A stretch of DNA of 33,691 bases from a virus: positions 1 through 33,691 of IMG/VR virus record IMGVR_UViG_3300027970_000085; one strand, 5' to 3'. Position 1 is the stretch's first letter. Every line of letters begins with the position of its first letter. The notes under the pieces are model-generated. The model did not search any database. It saw nothing but the letters and a program-made list of their open reading frames with translations, and was not told the DNA's origin. A program made the translations under genes and the position numbers. Shown here piece after piece: positions 7,182-17,546 of the stretch.

Positions 7182-9107
7182 ATGGACGGTACCAGCATAT
7201 ATGAGATTTTCAGAGACATTGCAATTGTTCACTCTAATAGTGAAGAGTGGCGATCAGTGCATTGTTTTGGCGTTGGCTTTCTTGCTGACCTGAATACAGA
7301 TAACTTAGAACAGTCTTTCTTCAGGAAGGAATATTTCTATTCAGAGAAATGGAATGAAGCCGGCAAAGATGCCAGCGATGTAAAGTTGGATTTTCCAATG
7401 TGCATGTTTGAGCCTGTTGTAAGTTCCGGTGAAATTGATAAAGAGGGAAAGCAAACCGGCAATAGAATTTTTAAGTGCACCATGTACATAGCTGACCTTT
7501 ACGGCTATGACAGAAACAACGTTGATGATAGCACCTATGCAAAGAGAACGCGCGAAGCAATATGGCGCGATACTGAATTCATGGGGCTTCAAATGCTCAA
7601 AGAATTCAATCGTGTTGGATGGCTGTCACAACCTAAATTCAGCTTAGCGAATGGCGGCAAGTATGAAACAGATTCAATGTTCGATATCGCTAACAAGCGA
7701 TTGGTTATTACCTCATTTGATTTCTCTATTACTATTCCCGTAGCGTGCTTAGATGGTTCATTCATTTCTCCTAATCCATTGCCTCCTTCTGCTAGTATTC
7801 CCATCGGGACTATAATCGCATGGGATGGCGGCAAGTGGGCGCGCATCAACCCCGGGCAGGCGGGTTATGTGCTTCAGACAAACGGTCCTGGAGAGTTACC
7901 TTCATGGGAGGAAGTGCAGGCGGGAGGAGGCGAGCCTTTGTTTGAGGAATGGGAAAGCACTGTTGCAGAGGTTGACAATTGGAATGAAGCATATTCATGG
8001 GGCGATCATGCTGGACTATATGCTTTGGTTGTACATAATCATGATGACAGGTATTACACCGAAAGTGAGATTGATACTTTGCTTTCTGATAAGGCAGATG
8101 TTGTAGACCTATACGCACACACTAGCGACAATAATAATCCACACTTAGTATCTTTAGAGCAGGCGCGTTCACAGGATAATTTCTTCATGGGTGAAGTGGA
8201 TATGAACGGCAACAGGCTAAGGAATTTGCCTACTCCTGTTAATGCAGATGAAGCAGTTTCTAAGTCCTACGTTGACGGCTTAGTTGACAATACATTAAAA
8301 GCAGCGCAAGCTTTCACGCCTGTAGGTTCATATCCTACTACATATAATGGGCAGGCAATTCAAAAGGGCGATTCATTTAGGCTTAGTGCCGGCACAATTG
8401 GAGCCATCGTTATAGATGGTGAAGAATTATTGATTGCGCAAGTTGACACTCCCGGGCAAACACCTTCAAATTGGCAGATACTTGAAAGCAACAGAGAGCA
8501 ATCCACGGAAAGTGTAAAAGGCATTGCAAAGATTGTTTCACAGGTTGACATTGAAAATGAACTGAGTAGCAATAACGCTGATATTGTTACTGCTCAAAAA
8601 TTTTGGTTCGGGATATTGAGATTTATTGCGTTACCATGGACATGGGCAGCAAAACAGATATTCACACTTGCACCGCGCTTTTCAAGTGTAACAGCAAGTA
8701 AAGTTCTTGCTGTGGATGGAAATAAAGATTTGACAACTAAGGATGTTGATGCTACGCCAACAGGAAGCAGTGCAAACCTTGTAGAAAGTGGTGGGGTAAA
8801 ATCAGCCTTAGATTTAAAAAGAAACTTTCCTGTTCAACGATCAGGCACTGCAATCACTTTAGAAACAGACGCTTTTTATGGTACCAGAACAACACCAGAA
8901 ACGGGCAATATCACTATCAGTTACACAGGTGCTGTTGTTGGCGCGGAAGTAGTTGTTTGGCATCAACATTCATCTATCCCAACAATTACAGGTGGAACAG
9001 TAGTTTATGTTGGTGATAGAGGCTATAAAATCAATCAACCCAATGAGATTTTGATTTATGCAACTGCCAGCAATGCAGTTAGGTATGGTATATTGAATCA
9101 AACATAA
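7182..9107 (+). CDS. Modular tail fibre / minor tail protein
   Basis: 641 residues in at least three parts. Residues 1-205 form a compact domain of unrecognised type, with alternating strands and a TFD/SFD-like ending. After a Pro-Ser linker, residues about 250-345 have fibre signatures: NWNEAYSWGDHAGLY and HNHDDRYYTESEIDTLL, then AHTSDNNNPHLVSLEQA, as in trimeric phage tail fibres where His residues bind metal. Residues about 345-640 continue as beta-rich shaft and tip with ESGGVKSALDLK-like coiled segments. The protein probably anchors to the tail by its N-terminus and presents a receptor-binding tip. It overlaps the lectin-like gene by 1 bp. Confidence 0.75.
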   Translation: MDGTSIYEIFRDIAIVHSNSEEWRSVHCFGVGFLADLNTDNLEQSFFRKEYFYSEKWNEAGKDASDVKLDFPMCMFEPVVSSGEIDKEGKQTGNRIFKCTMYIADLYGYDRNNVDDSTYAKRTREAIWRDTEFMGLQMLKEFNRVGWLSQPKFSLANGGKYETDSMFDIANKRLVITSFDFSITIPVACLDGSFISPNPLPPSASIPIGTIIAWDGGKWARINPGQAGYVLQTNGPGELPSWEEVQAGGGEPLFEEWESTVAEVDNWNEAYSWGDHAGLYALVVHNHDDRYYTESEIDTLLSDKADVVDLYAHTSDNNNPHLVSLEQARSQDNFFMGEVDMNGNRLRNLPTPVNADEAVSKSYVDGLVDNTLKAAQAFTPVGSYPTTYNGQAIQKGDSFRLSAGTIGAIVIDGEELLIAQVDTPGQTPSNWQILESNREQSTESVKGIAKIVSQVDIENELSSNNADIVTAQKFWFGILRFIALPWTWAAKQIFTLAPRFSSVTASKVLAVDGNKDLTTKDVDATPTGSSANLVESGGVKSALDLKRNFPVQRSGTAITLETDAFYGTRTTPETGNITISYTGAVVGAEVVVWHQHSSIPTITGGTVVYVGDRGYKINQPNEILIYATASNAVRYGILNQT

Positions 9108-9892
9108 TGAGTAGTAGAAAAAAACTTCTTTTAAGTCAGTTTGGCAATTCACACTCCGTTCGTTTTGACGGTGTTAATGATTACGTTACAGCAGGTAGTG
9201 CGGCTGATTTTAAGTATTACCACGGGGCAACAAATACAAGTGCTTTCGCTTTTACAATATCTGTATGGGTAAAGTTTGATAACCCAAATGCTAATACTTT
9301 TCAAGTTATATTTGATAGCTGCAATACTTTGACTGCTAATGTTGGTATTACATTAGCTTTGGATAGTAGAACTGCGGTGCCGCGTTCTCGTTCTATTCAA
9401 TCTTACATATATAGAGGAGTAGGAGGAACAGCCGTTGTTCAATCGGTATCCGTAAATAATGTTTATCCAAACTCAACAGGATGGAATCACATATTGTGGA
9501 CGCACAATCAGGCTTTAGCAAGCGCAAACACAAACATATATGTAAACAATGTTTTAGTTACTACCACTAATAAAACAGGGCAAACGCCTTCTACCGCTAA
9601 TTCAATTGCGGCTTTAAGGTTTGGGATTACAACATCAAACACTAATCCCATATCGGGATATCAATATCATCCAATATTTATAAATAAAGTATTGAATTCA
9701 ACTGAACGCACTGAACTATATTCTAATCCATACAAGGATGCTAGAACTCTATCATTTGCAGAAAAAGTCACGAATGCCTACAGATTTCCAAACGGTGCAG
9801 CAGACTTTCCCGCGTGGACAGATTATCTAGGGGGCATTAACGGAACAATGACAAATCAATCTTCATCAGATATAATTTTAGATAGACCATGA
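9107..9892 (+). CDS. Concanavalin A-like (LamG) lectin-domain tail protein
   Basis: 261 residues. From about residue 12 it has the LamG/ConA-like jelly-roll signature: HSVRFDGVNDYV, then FTISVWVKF, GWNHILWTHN, NTNIYVNNVLV and a closing LRFGI strand, ending with the usual LNSTERTELYSNPY segment. Such domains bind carbohydrate, and in phages they are usually carried on tail fibres or tips for adsorption to surface glycans. It follows the fibre gene in a TAATG junction, and its stop overlaps the next start. No signal peptide, so it is a virion component. Confidence 0.75.
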   Translation: MSSRKKLLLSQFGNSHSVRFDGVNDYVTAGSAADFKYYHGATNTSAFAFTISVWVKFDNPNANTFQVIFDSCNTLTANVGITLALDSRTAVPRSRSIQSYIYRGVGGTAVVQSVSVNNVYPNSTGWNHILWTHNQALASANTNIYVNNVLVTTTNKTGQTPSTANSIAALRFGITTSNTNPISGYQYHPIFINKVLNSTERTELYSNPYKDARTLSFAEKVTNAYRFPNGAADFPAWTDYLGGINGTMTNQSSSDIILDRP

Positions 9893-10440
9893 GTATAAGA
9901 ATCATTCACGGACTTAATAACATTGGCGACATGCTCGTTGATGCGCTTGCGTTTGAATTTTCGCAGCAAGGGCACAACAACACCGGTGCCGGCATTGAAA
10001 GTATTGTGTATGCAGTGCAGCAGTTCGGGAATGCTTTTGGGTTGGATTTGAGCTTTGAGAAATATCTAATTTATCAGGACAAAGGCGTTTCGGCTAGTAG
10101 AATTCCTTTTCAGATTGGCAGCGGAAAGAAGCAATCGAAGTACATTATGGCACTCACAAAGTGGGTGATGCAGCGCGGTATGGCAAGCAATGAGAAGAAA
10201 GCAAAAGGAATTGCTTTTGCAGTTGCGCGCAAGCATAAGAAGGAAGGAATGCCAACACGCAACAGTTACTTGTATTCGCGCAACGGAAGGCGCACAGGAT
10301 TCTTTACGGACAACTATGTTTTCGGCAAAGTGAACGATGCAGTGGAAGCAATCATTACTGATTGGGCAATCGGAATTCTTGAAGATGCAATCAATGATAC
10401 ACAGCAATACATTTCTAAATCAAGAGCATTAGCAGCATGA
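9889..10440 (+). CDS. Conserved Bacteroidota-phage morphogenesis protein
   Basis: 183 residues. A middle block reads as helix, basic helix (GIAFAVARKHKKEGMPTR), Gly-Phe-Phe. This pattern is common in Bacteroidota phage proteins encoded between tail and head genes and usually annotated as neck, tail-completion or HK97 gp10-like. The C-terminal helix is acidic. There is no catalytic signature. It starts in an ATGA overlap with the lectin gene and stops in another overlap with the following gene, so it is firmly within the tail operon. The exact virion position is not shown by the sequence. Confidence 0.5.
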   Translation: MSIRIIHGLNNIGDMLVDALAFEFSQQGHNNTGAGIESIVYAVQQFGNAFGLDLSFEKYLIYQDKGVSASRIPFQIGSGKKQSKYIMALTKWVMQRGMASNEKKAKGIAFAVARKHKKEGMPTRNSYLYSRNGRRTGFFTDNYVFGKVNDAVEAIITDWAIGILEDAINDTQQYISKSRALAA

Positions 10441-10964
10441 GAAATTTATCTTCAGCACTGGCAGACAGTATTATTGAAACCCTTGAAACTGAAAACGCGA
10501 CCATAGGTTGGCGCAAGGTTGCCGTTACAACATATTCGATAGTTCCGGTGGAGCTTGAAACGATTGAAATCTTTGACGCTTTAAGCGATGCAAAGAAACT
10601 TGAATACTTAGGTCAGGTTGTTATTGGTGGTGAATTGAATATGGAGTTGCCGGAGCCGGATGGCGAAACTCTTGCCATTACAAACATTGAACAATCCGGA
10701 TGTGTAAGCGATGGAATGATAGAAATGTCATTAACAGGTTTGGTGTTTGGCTTTCTTACCACGGTTAATTTGATTATGTCGGTTGATGGCGGCTCTTATT
10801 CAAGTGTAGCAACAATTTCAAACGGCACTTCATGGACATTCTCATTACCTGAATCTTTGATTACAGGTTCATCAGCAGTAAAGTTTCAACTTCTAAAGGA
10901 GGCATTTTCTTCTAATGAATCAGAAACATTCACGGGCACTTGGTGGACAACCTGCATTGAATAA
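10437..10964 (+). CDS. Tail-region protein with C-terminal beta-sandwich
   Basis: 175 residues. The first 80 are helical or mixed; from about residue 82 the sequence is beta-rich with regularly spaced hydrophobic and Ser/Thr strands (MSVDGGSYSSVATISNGTSWTFSL), like an Ig-like or fibronectin-like add-on fold. One Cys near residue 93 and one in the final CIE could pair. It overlaps the previous stop by 4 bp. No enzyme motif. Probably a structural tail accessory with a surface-exposed Ig-like domain. Confidence 0.5.
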   Translation: MRNLSSALADSIIETLETENATIGWRKVAVTTYSIVPVELETIEIFDALSDAKKLEYLGQVVIGGELNMELPEPDGETLAITNIEQSGCVSDGMIEMSLTGLVFGFLTTVNLIMSVDGGSYSSVATISNGTSWTFSLPESLITGSSAVKFQLLKEAFSSNESETFTGTWWTTCIE

Positions 10965-10970
10965 TAACCT

Positions 10971-12326
10971 ATGGCAACACTTATATCAAGACCAGAACAG
11001 ATTGTTCATCCGGCTTACAGGTACCTGAATTATGCCTTCATCATGATTGACGGCATTCATTACGATTATGGAGCTGGCGAAGTTCCTTATGGTGCACTGT
11101 TCAACATTATTGTGAAGGGCGGAAAGTTTGCGCAGAACAACACTACAGTTACAGCATCTCAATTAACTACTACTGTATCAGCGCAGGCCAGCACTTACAG
11201 AATATATGTGCTCGACATCCAAACAGTTGTTCAGGATTGCTTAGATGTGGATTTGAATCTCCTGGGCGGTGGCGGTGAGTTTGGTGATAGCATGAGCGAA
11301 GTTGCAATTCTAGGAACAGTTCAAGGCGCTTACACTGATGCAGATGGCATATTGCAATTTACTGATGCTGTTGATTTGTTGTTTGAAGAAAAAGCACGTG
11401 TCATAAATGCAACAATGGCACACGATTCTTTTCAATTCACCACAACGCCTGTAGGCGCGTATCATTTCAACCTCAACAAATACACTTCATATTCAATATT
11501 CAGCACGTTTGGTTGGTTGCCAATGACCAATAAGCCTGACTTTTCGCGTGTGTGCCGGGGCGATAGTGAGTATTTGCATTACTACAGAGATTACGGACTA
11601 ATCAATTTCCTTTTGATTAAAGAAAAGGATGGTGCCGGCAATGTTGTAAATACAAATACTCTTTACCTTCCAATTATTTCAGAAACAGAATCGGCACCGG
11701 TGACATATAACCGAAGCTTTGGAGTAGGTCCGAGAAACATTGAGGCAAAGTTTGGAGATCCTTTGCTTTCCAACACCGCTTCTTATGAGGTAATATTTGC
11801 TTTGAAGTTTGGAGATGGTGAAGATGATTATGTAGAATTTACTAAGCGAACTTATCTTGTTGAGTGTGATGAATGCTTTTGCAATGAAAGAATACGCATT
11901 CACTTTCTCAATCGCTTTGGAAAGGTAGATGTGATTTCAGTAAGAAAGACTAACCCAAAACTTAAAACCAAATCAACAGAGTTCAAAAAGTCGCTGGCAA
12001 TACCTCACACGCTAAAAGATTATGGAAAAAGAAAGCAGAGTGTAGAAGTAGAAACTACTTACGAATACTTCACAGAGCAGCTTTCACCGCAGGAAAAAGT
12101 ATTCATGGAAGAGTTTGTTTCAAGCCCTCTTCATTGGGTAGAAAGAACCGCTAATTATTTTGCTGCAATATTAACTCCGACTTCTTCCACATCTGGAAAT
12201 GTATCTAAAGAGGGATACATGCCCGTAGTGATTGAAGATGCAACTTTTGAGTTTGATAAAGATGAGAACGATGTATTAAAGTTCAATATCTCATTAGCTA
12301 ACGAAACACCAATTCAGCGGACATGA
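10971..12326 (+). CDS. Tail structural protein, Bacteroidota-phage type
   Basis: 451 residues, mainly beta. A Cys cluster CDECFC (about residue 301-306), followed by ERIRIHFLNRFG, precedes a C-terminal half with FTEQLSPQEKVFMEEF and a final IEDATFEFDKDENDVLKF. That series recurs in Bacteroidota prophage tail genes, typically just upstream of a large hub-like gene, as here. No signal peptide. It probably belongs to the distal tail or baseplate; the Cys cluster may bind metal. The 3' end overlaps the next gene by 4 bp. Confidence 0.55.
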   Translation: MATLISRPEQIVHPAYRYLNYAFIMIDGIHYDYGAGEVPYGALFNIIVKGGKFAQNNTTVTASQLTTTVSAQASTYRIYVLDIQTVVQDCLDVDLNLLGGGGEFGDSMSEVAILGTVQGAYTDADGILQFTDAVDLLFEEKARVINATMAHDSFQFTTTPVGAYHFNLNKYTSYSIFSTFGWLPMTNKPDFSRVCRGDSEYLHYYRDYGLINFLLIKEKDGAGNVVNTNTLYLPIISETESAPVTYNRSFGVGPRNIEAKFGDPLLSNTASYEVIFALKFGDGEDDYVEFTKRTYLVECDECFCNERIRIHFLNRFGKVDVISVRKTNPKLKTKSTEFKKSLAIPHTLKDYGKRKQSVEVETTYEYFTEQLSPQEKVFMEEFVSSPLHWVERTANYFAAILTPTSSTSGNVSKEGYMPVVIEDATFEFDKDENDVLKFNISLANETPIQRT

Positions 12327-14308
12327 CAAACTATTATGAGTTGCTGATGGATGATGGCGAATCGTTGGACTTATATGATGTCACTGAATTCCCTATTGAC
12401 TTATCATTCTTTCTCCTGGACCCATCAAAGATTGAAAAGCGCGGAGGCGCAGCATCCAATACATTCAAAATTCCCGCGACAAAAAAGAATAACCTGAAGT
12501 TTCAGCACTTTGGCACTACAGGTGCTTATGGCAATGCTATAAGTGATTTCATTAAGCTGCGCGGCATCAGATTGAATGTTGGAGGTGCAAACGTTGCTAA
12601 CGGATTCCTGCGCGGCAAATCGCATGTGTTTGATTCTAAGCCTAAATATTACGAAGTGATGTTCCAGGGAGAAAATAAAGACTGGAGCGATTTGCTTTCC
12701 GAAAAGAAGTTGATAGAGCTGCCGTTCCCTACAGTGGATTGGAGTCAAACTGTTGTTGAGAATTCATGGGCGAACACTTGGGAGGATTGCTACACCTCGC
12801 CAATGTGTTTTTATGGAATGAAAAATAACGTTCCGCAAAACAAGCTATTTATGGATTATGGAGACTTCCGGTACTGGCATTTTGCAAGGTGGGTAGTGGA
12901 AGAAATGTTTAAGTCCATAGGATGGAAGATTCACAGCAATTTTATTGAGAGCGCTGACTTTTCAAAGTTTATTACCTACCACAACGACTTGGATTTTTAT
13001 GCAACAAATCCAAGTGAGGTTAATCTTGGCAGCAACCTGATATTAGATGAAAGAACCTGCATGCAATATCTGAAGGGTATAGTCGAGTTTTTTAATTTAC
13101 AAATTCATGTGGTTAGTAGCAGGCGTGAGATTTACATTGAGCAGTTTAATGATTTCTTTCTGCAAGAATTTTCAGACAAAAGCAATTTTGCAAAAGAGAA
13201 TTGGACATCTAAGTTAGACACATCAAAGGAGAATGTATTTGCTCCGTTCAGCGAAGAACAACAAAAATCAAAATCTGTTGGATTAAAGCAGGATTGCCTT
13301 TCTGAATTTATACAGGAAAGCTACAACCCACTTTATGACGAGTATCAAATTTTCAGCCAGGACAACATTGATTTGTATATCACAAACTATGGCTATAACA
13401 GAATAATTGAGCCATACTATACGCATGTATTAGGTAATGAGCCGGCAGATAAAAAGATTAATTTATTCTATGCCTCCGGCTTTGAAGATGCTGACATAAA
13501 AAGTAAATCAGAGAACAGTTACTTCTCAGGCTTCTTTTCAGCATTCATAATATCAAACTACAAGTACGCCCTGAATCCTAATGCAATTGAATATTATGAC
13601 TACTCGAGAAGTTTAAGTGTTCCTTTGATTCTTGATTCTATTTCTGATCCTACAGATTTGCCCGAGTTGCAAGGTGGTGGGAATCCAAGAATCGCATATT
13701 ATGCCGGGGTTAAATGGAATCAACCATTAATGAATTACGGTCTGCATTTCGGTGAGTCTGATGGCTTACCAGAATATCAATCCACGATTGCAGGTGATGG
13801 AAATAATTCTCACGAATACAACGCATTTGTTTGGGAGTGGCATGGCAACCCAATGAAGGAAAGACCATTGGCTTATCTGTGTGATTACGCTTATGAAGAT
13901 GGAGGCAAGAACTTTCACTATTCAAATCAGCATGTAGATATCGCTGCTTACGAGTTTATTCTTGATACTGAGTTTCATGAGGATAAGGTAAAGCTGGAAT
14001 TTCAGAAGCAAATTGTTATGGATGGAACGGCTTTTCAGCTTTACGGAAAATTGTTTTCAAGCATTAAGAATTCAAGGACATTAAAGGGCTATTTTAAACA
14101 GTCCCCGTTTGATATTTCAAACCTTGATTTCAGGAAGCTAAAGACTGTTCAACACAGAGATTTTATACTCTATGAAGTAACAAAGTGGAATCCCTTGGTA
14201 GATATGTCAACACAATGCAGGTTGTTAGAATTCAATATTCCAACAGAGAATTCAGACTCCTATCTATTAGCCCCAAATCATGTTTTATACGTTGACTTTC
14301 CAAGATAA
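12323..14308 (+). CDS. Large tail hub/baseplate-like protein
   Basis: 661 residues. The N-terminus (YYELLMDDGESLDLYD, then FFLLDPSKIEKRGGAASNTFKIPAT) is typical of Bacteroidota phage tail proteins in which an N-terminal beta domain handles attachment to the tail tube. The remaining 450 residues are aromatic-rich mixed structure with no identified enzymatic motif. It sits between the preceding tail protein and the tape measure, where hub or baseplate proteins are expected. The start overlaps the previous stop in ATGA. Function is assigned by position and by resemblance of the first 60 residues. Confidence 0.55.
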   Translation: MTNYYELLMDDGESLDLYDVTEFPIDLSFFLLDPSKIEKRGGAASNTFKIPATKKNNLKFQHFGTTGAYGNAISDFIKLRGIRLNVGGANVANGFLRGKSHVFDSKPKYYEVMFQGENKDWSDLLSEKKLIELPFPTVDWSQTVVENSWANTWEDCYTSPMCFYGMKNNVPQNKLFMDYGDFRYWHFARWVVEEMFKSIGWKIHSNFIESADFSKFITYHNDLDFYATNPSEVNLGSNLILDERTCMQYLKGIVEFFNLQIHVVSSRREIYIEQFNDFFLQEFSDKSNFAKENWTSKLDTSKENVFAPFSEEQQKSKSVGLKQDCLSEFIQESYNPLYDEYQIFSQDNIDLYITNYGYNRIIEPYYTHVLGNEPADKKINLFYASGFEDADIKSKSENSYFSGFFSAFIISNYKYALNPNAIEYYDYSRSLSVPLILDSISDPTDLPELQGGGNPRIAYYAGVKWNQPLMNYGLHFGESDGLPEYQSTIAGDGNNSHEYNAFVWEWHGNPMKERPLAYLCDYAYEDGGKNFHYSNQHVDIAAYEFILDTEFHEDKVKLEFQKQIVMDGTAFQLYGKLFSSIKNSRTLKGYFKQSPFDISNLDFRKLKTVQHRDFILYEVTKWNPLVDMSTQCRLLEFNIPTENSDSYLLAPNHVLYVDFPR

Positions 14309-14313
14309 GTAAT

Positions 14314-17304
14314 ATGGCAAAAGAACTCGCATTCAGTATAAAGATACTCGGCACAGACACCGAGATAAAAAACATTGACAGCCTCAAAAATGCGTTGAAA
14401 TCTGTGAATGATGCGTTGAGAGTTGCCGAATTTGGCAGCGCTCAATATCAGCAACTCTCAGACCAAGCAGGAGTTTTAACATCGCAACTCAATAAAGTAA
14501 GTGCCGCGAAAAAGGCGGAGCAAAAATTATGGGACAGTATCTCATATCCAGTAAGTAGCTACAATGATTTAAAAAATGAGACGGAGGCATTAACGGAGGA
14601 GCTTAATGCTAACACAAGAGGTGTTAGCATCTCTTACGAAGAATACGACAAATTAAAAGAGAGAATTATTGAAAATAAGGAAGCAATGGCTGCGCTTTCT
14701 GCGGAATTAAGTCTTTCTAAAAATAATTTGAAAGACGTTGCAGCACTGGTAAAAGAAGGAGTAGATGCAAAGCACTTTGAGAACAACAGCATCAAAGAAA
14801 ACCGCGAGCTGTTGAAGTTGCTGAATGCTGAATATGTGAATCTGAAAGCACCAACAGCAGACCTGACGGCAGAGGTAAAGAGGCTTACTGATACACTGAA
14901 AGCGCAGGAATCAGCTATTGGAGACAACAGAAGAAACGTTGGAGCCTACAGCGAAGGATTGAAAACTGCCTTCAAAGAATTAAGCATTGGAGGTGTAAGT
15001 CTTGGCTCTGTTACCGGAGCATTAAAAGGCGCAACAGATGGCTTCAAAGCTGCCGGAGGAGGTGTGAAAGGATTTAGTGCAGCATTGGCAACTACCGGGT
15101 TGCCGTTAATCATTGCCGGAATCAATATACTGATTAAAGCGTTTGAAACATTAAAGCCTGTTGCTGATGCTGTTGAAAGTAGCGTAACTGCTTTGAAGGC
15201 TGCATTTGGTGCGCTGATAAGTGGCGGCAGCATCAAACAGGCAGTTGCAGATAGCCTTGAATTGCTTAATACTCTCCGGGATTTAGAAGATACGCAGGCA
15301 GCGTTCAATATCCAATCAGAGCGTTACAGAAATGAGATTCAGAGATTGATTGTTGCTTCTAAGGATAGAACCAAAACGGAGGAGGAAAGACTGGCTTTAA
15401 TCAGTAAGGCAAACGAGATTGAAAAGAAAGCATTTGAGGATGGTGTGAAGCGCGTGGATGAAGAAATTGCTTCGCGCGAAAAGGTGTTCAGAAATTCTTT
15501 TAAACTCAATGATGCACAACTTAGACTACTGGAAGAAGGCACAAGTGCAGCTGCTTTGAATCTTCGTAAGCGGCTTGAAAATGATAAGCGTTACAGTGAA
15601 GATGAACTGAAACTTTTGCAGGAAAAAATACAGGAGCGCGCAAAGCTCGAAGGTGATTCTCTTGTGTTGCAGGAGCGTTTGCAGGCACGAACAAATCAGT
15701 TGCTGGAGAAAGCCCAGGAGGAAAGAAACAAAGAAGTTGAGCGCGAAAAGGAACGACTGAAAAAACTTGCAGAGGAACGGAAGAAGTACAATGATACTAT
15801 TGCCGGATTGCTGAATGAGTATTCGTTGACTGAGCGCGATAAATTGGCGAAGTCATTCAATGACAAAATCAATCAAATCAAAGGCAACGGTGTTCAGGAA
15901 CTCGCATTGGTTCATTTGATTGGAAGTAAGCGAAACGAAGCCCTGAAGAAGTTTGATGAAGATGCGCGCAAGAAGCAGGAGGACGAGCGCAAGAAATATG
16001 CTGCTGAAGTAATTGCAATTCGTACAGCAGAATTCAACAGAGCCATCGAGTTGAATAAACAGGCCTTAGACTTAGAGTTGGAGGCTATTGATTTATCTGT
16101 TGCCGGGGAACAGGATAAGGCAAATAGAAAGAAAGCAATTCAAATAAAGTTTCTCGAAGAGCAGATTGCTTTGGCTCGGCAACTGATTGAAGTTGATGGA
16201 GAGAAGACTCAGGAAGAGTTAAACAATATTCAGAAGTTAGAGAATGCACTTACCCGGCTTCGCCAACCGCCAAGCAATACAGGAGGAGCAACACTTGCTT
16301 CTTCTTTGGGAATTGATAAGGATTCTTTAGATAAAGCTGCTGAAGGCTTGCAAATTGCTGCGCAGGCAGTCCAAGGAATTCAGGATGTAATCAATTCTTC
16401 ATTCCAAATCAGGATGAACAATATTGATAATGCACTCAATGCAGAAATCAAAGCGATTCAAAAAAGCGGAGAAACCGAGGAACAGAAGAAAAAAAAGATT
16501 GAAGCTTTAGAGCGCAAAGCCGCGAGAGAGAAAGAAGAAATTGCGAAAGAGCAGTTTGAGACTAACAAAGCTTTGAACATTGTAAACGCAATTATAGGCG
16601 GTGCATTGGGAATTGTAAATGCTTTTCAGTTGGGACCAATTGCCGGAGCAATAGCAGCTGTGGCAATTGCCGCAACTACTGCTGCACAAATTGGAATCAT
16701 TGCTTCACAACAATTCCCGGCTTCTAAACTTGATAAAGGTGGCGATATCTCTAATATCTCAGGAGGTAGCATTCCATCTGGTGCCGGTGCTATTTCTGGT
16801 CCTTCTCATGGTGGTGGTGGTGTGGATTTCATGTACAACGGCAAACGCTTTAATGCTGAAGGCGGAGAGATTAAAACCAACAACGGCAGGTCCCGTTACA
16901 TCTTCACCCGGGGCGTAAATTCAGATCCGGTGTTGCGCAGAATTGCTTTAGCAACGCACAACGACAGCGGCCACCCTGTTGCGCGAATAGTTGGCTCAAT
17001 AGTCAATCAGGCAGGCGGTGGCAGAGGTTTCGGAGGTAAAGGACTTGGTATCATGGCAAGCGGTGGAGATTTAGACAGTGTTATGGGGATGCCGCTCACT
17101 CCGCAGATACTTGTGAGTAATTCAGCAGATCCGGCAGTATTGCAATTGATTTCAGAGGTAAATCAAACCAATCAATTATTGAGTGCTCAGGTTTCAGTTT
17201 TGGAAAGCAGAATCGACAACATGAAGTTAGTTGTGCCGGTGGATAGAGTAACAGATTTACAAAAGCAAGATTCAGAAACAAGAGAAGCGGGATTTATATC
17301 ATGA
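14314..17304 (+). CDS. Tail tape-measure protein
   Basis: 996 residues, overwhelmingly helical. Residues about 1-215 are heptad-like coiled coil. A Gly/Ala-rich hydrophobic stretch (about 259-285) and a second one (about 755-795, with repeated AIAA/IVNA patterns) could be the membrane-active parts released at DNA entry. Long charged coiled coils (330-660) lie between, and a Gly/Ser-rich C-terminus with KTNNGRSRYIF follows. Tape measures set tail length at roughly 0.15 nm per residue, which would give a tail near 150 nm (inference). It overlaps the next gene by 4 bp. The order tail proteins then tape measure then head genes is inverted relative to most siphophages. Confidence 0.88.
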   Translation: MAKELAFSIKILGTDTEIKNIDSLKNALKSVNDALRVAEFGSAQYQQLSDQAGVLTSQLNKVSAAKKAEQKLWDSISYPVSSYNDLKNETEALTEELNANTRGVSISYEEYDKLKERIIENKEAMAALSAELSLSKNNLKDVAALVKEGVDAKHFENNSIKENRELLKLLNAEYVNLKAPTADLTAEVKRLTDTLKAQESAIGDNRRNVGAYSEGLKTAFKELSIGGVSLGSVTGALKGATDGFKAAGGGVKGFSAALATTGLPLIIAGINILIKAFETLKPVADAVESSVTALKAAFGALISGGSIKQAVADSLELLNTLRDLEDTQAAFNIQSERYRNEIQRLIVASKDRTKTEEERLALISKANEIEKKAFEDGVKRVDEEIASREKVFRNSFKLNDAQLRLLEEGTSAAALNLRKRLENDKRYSEDELKLLQEKIQERAKLEGDSLVLQERLQARTNQLLEKAQEERNKEVEREKERLKKLAEERKKYNDTIAGLLNEYSLTERDKLAKSFNDKINQIKGNGVQELALVHLIGSKRNEALKKFDEDARKKQEDERKKYAAEVIAIRTAEFNRAIELNKQALDLELEAIDLSVAGEQDKANRKKAIQIKFLEEQIALARQLIEVDGEKTQEELNNIQKLENALTRLRQPPSNTGGATLASSLGIDKDSLDKAAEGLQIAAQAVQGIQDVINSSFQIRMNNIDNALNAEIKAIQKSGETEEQKKKKIEALERKAAREKEEIAKEQFETNKALNIVNAIIGGALGIVNAFQLGPIAGAIAAVAIAATTAAQIGIIASQQFPASKLDKGGDISNISGGSIPSGAGAISGPSHGGGGVDFMYNGKRFNAEGGEIKTNNGRSRYIFTRGVNSDPVLRRIALATHNDSGHPVARIVGSIVNQAGGGRGFGGKGLGIMASGGDLDSVMGMPLTPQILVSNSADPAVLQLISEVNQTNQLLSAQVSVLESRIDNMKLVVPVDRVTDLQKQDSETREAGFIS

Positions 17305-17546
17305 GTTGGGAAAAGATAAGCGCGGACAAAGTGCCGTTGGAAAAGAGGATTGAAATTATTGATGTGTTGTTGCCTCAGTCTTTATCAGGCAATCCGGAAG
17401 CAAGTGGCAAAATGAGTGATTTGTACAACGAATATATCGCACCGAAAGGAGAGGAGTTAGATATGTTTTGTGGGTTATGTGTTGCCAAGGTTCAGAATAA
17501 GTTTTTGGAATTTAAACAGCAATGGATTGGAGGAAAGGTTGGTTGA
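17301..17546 (+). CDS. Small hypothetical protein
   Basis: 81 residues beginning in an ATGA overlap with the tape-measure stop. Mostly helical, with LEKRIEIIDVLLPQ and a Cys-x-x-Cys (CGLC, about residues 56-59) that could bind metal or form a disulfide. No family recognised. Gene position between tape measure and head protease gives no firm clue. Confidence 0.5.
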   Translation: MSWEKISADKVPLEKRIEIIDVLLPQSLSGNPEASGKMSDLYNEYIAPKGEELDMFCGLCVAKVQNKFLEFKQQWIGGKVG

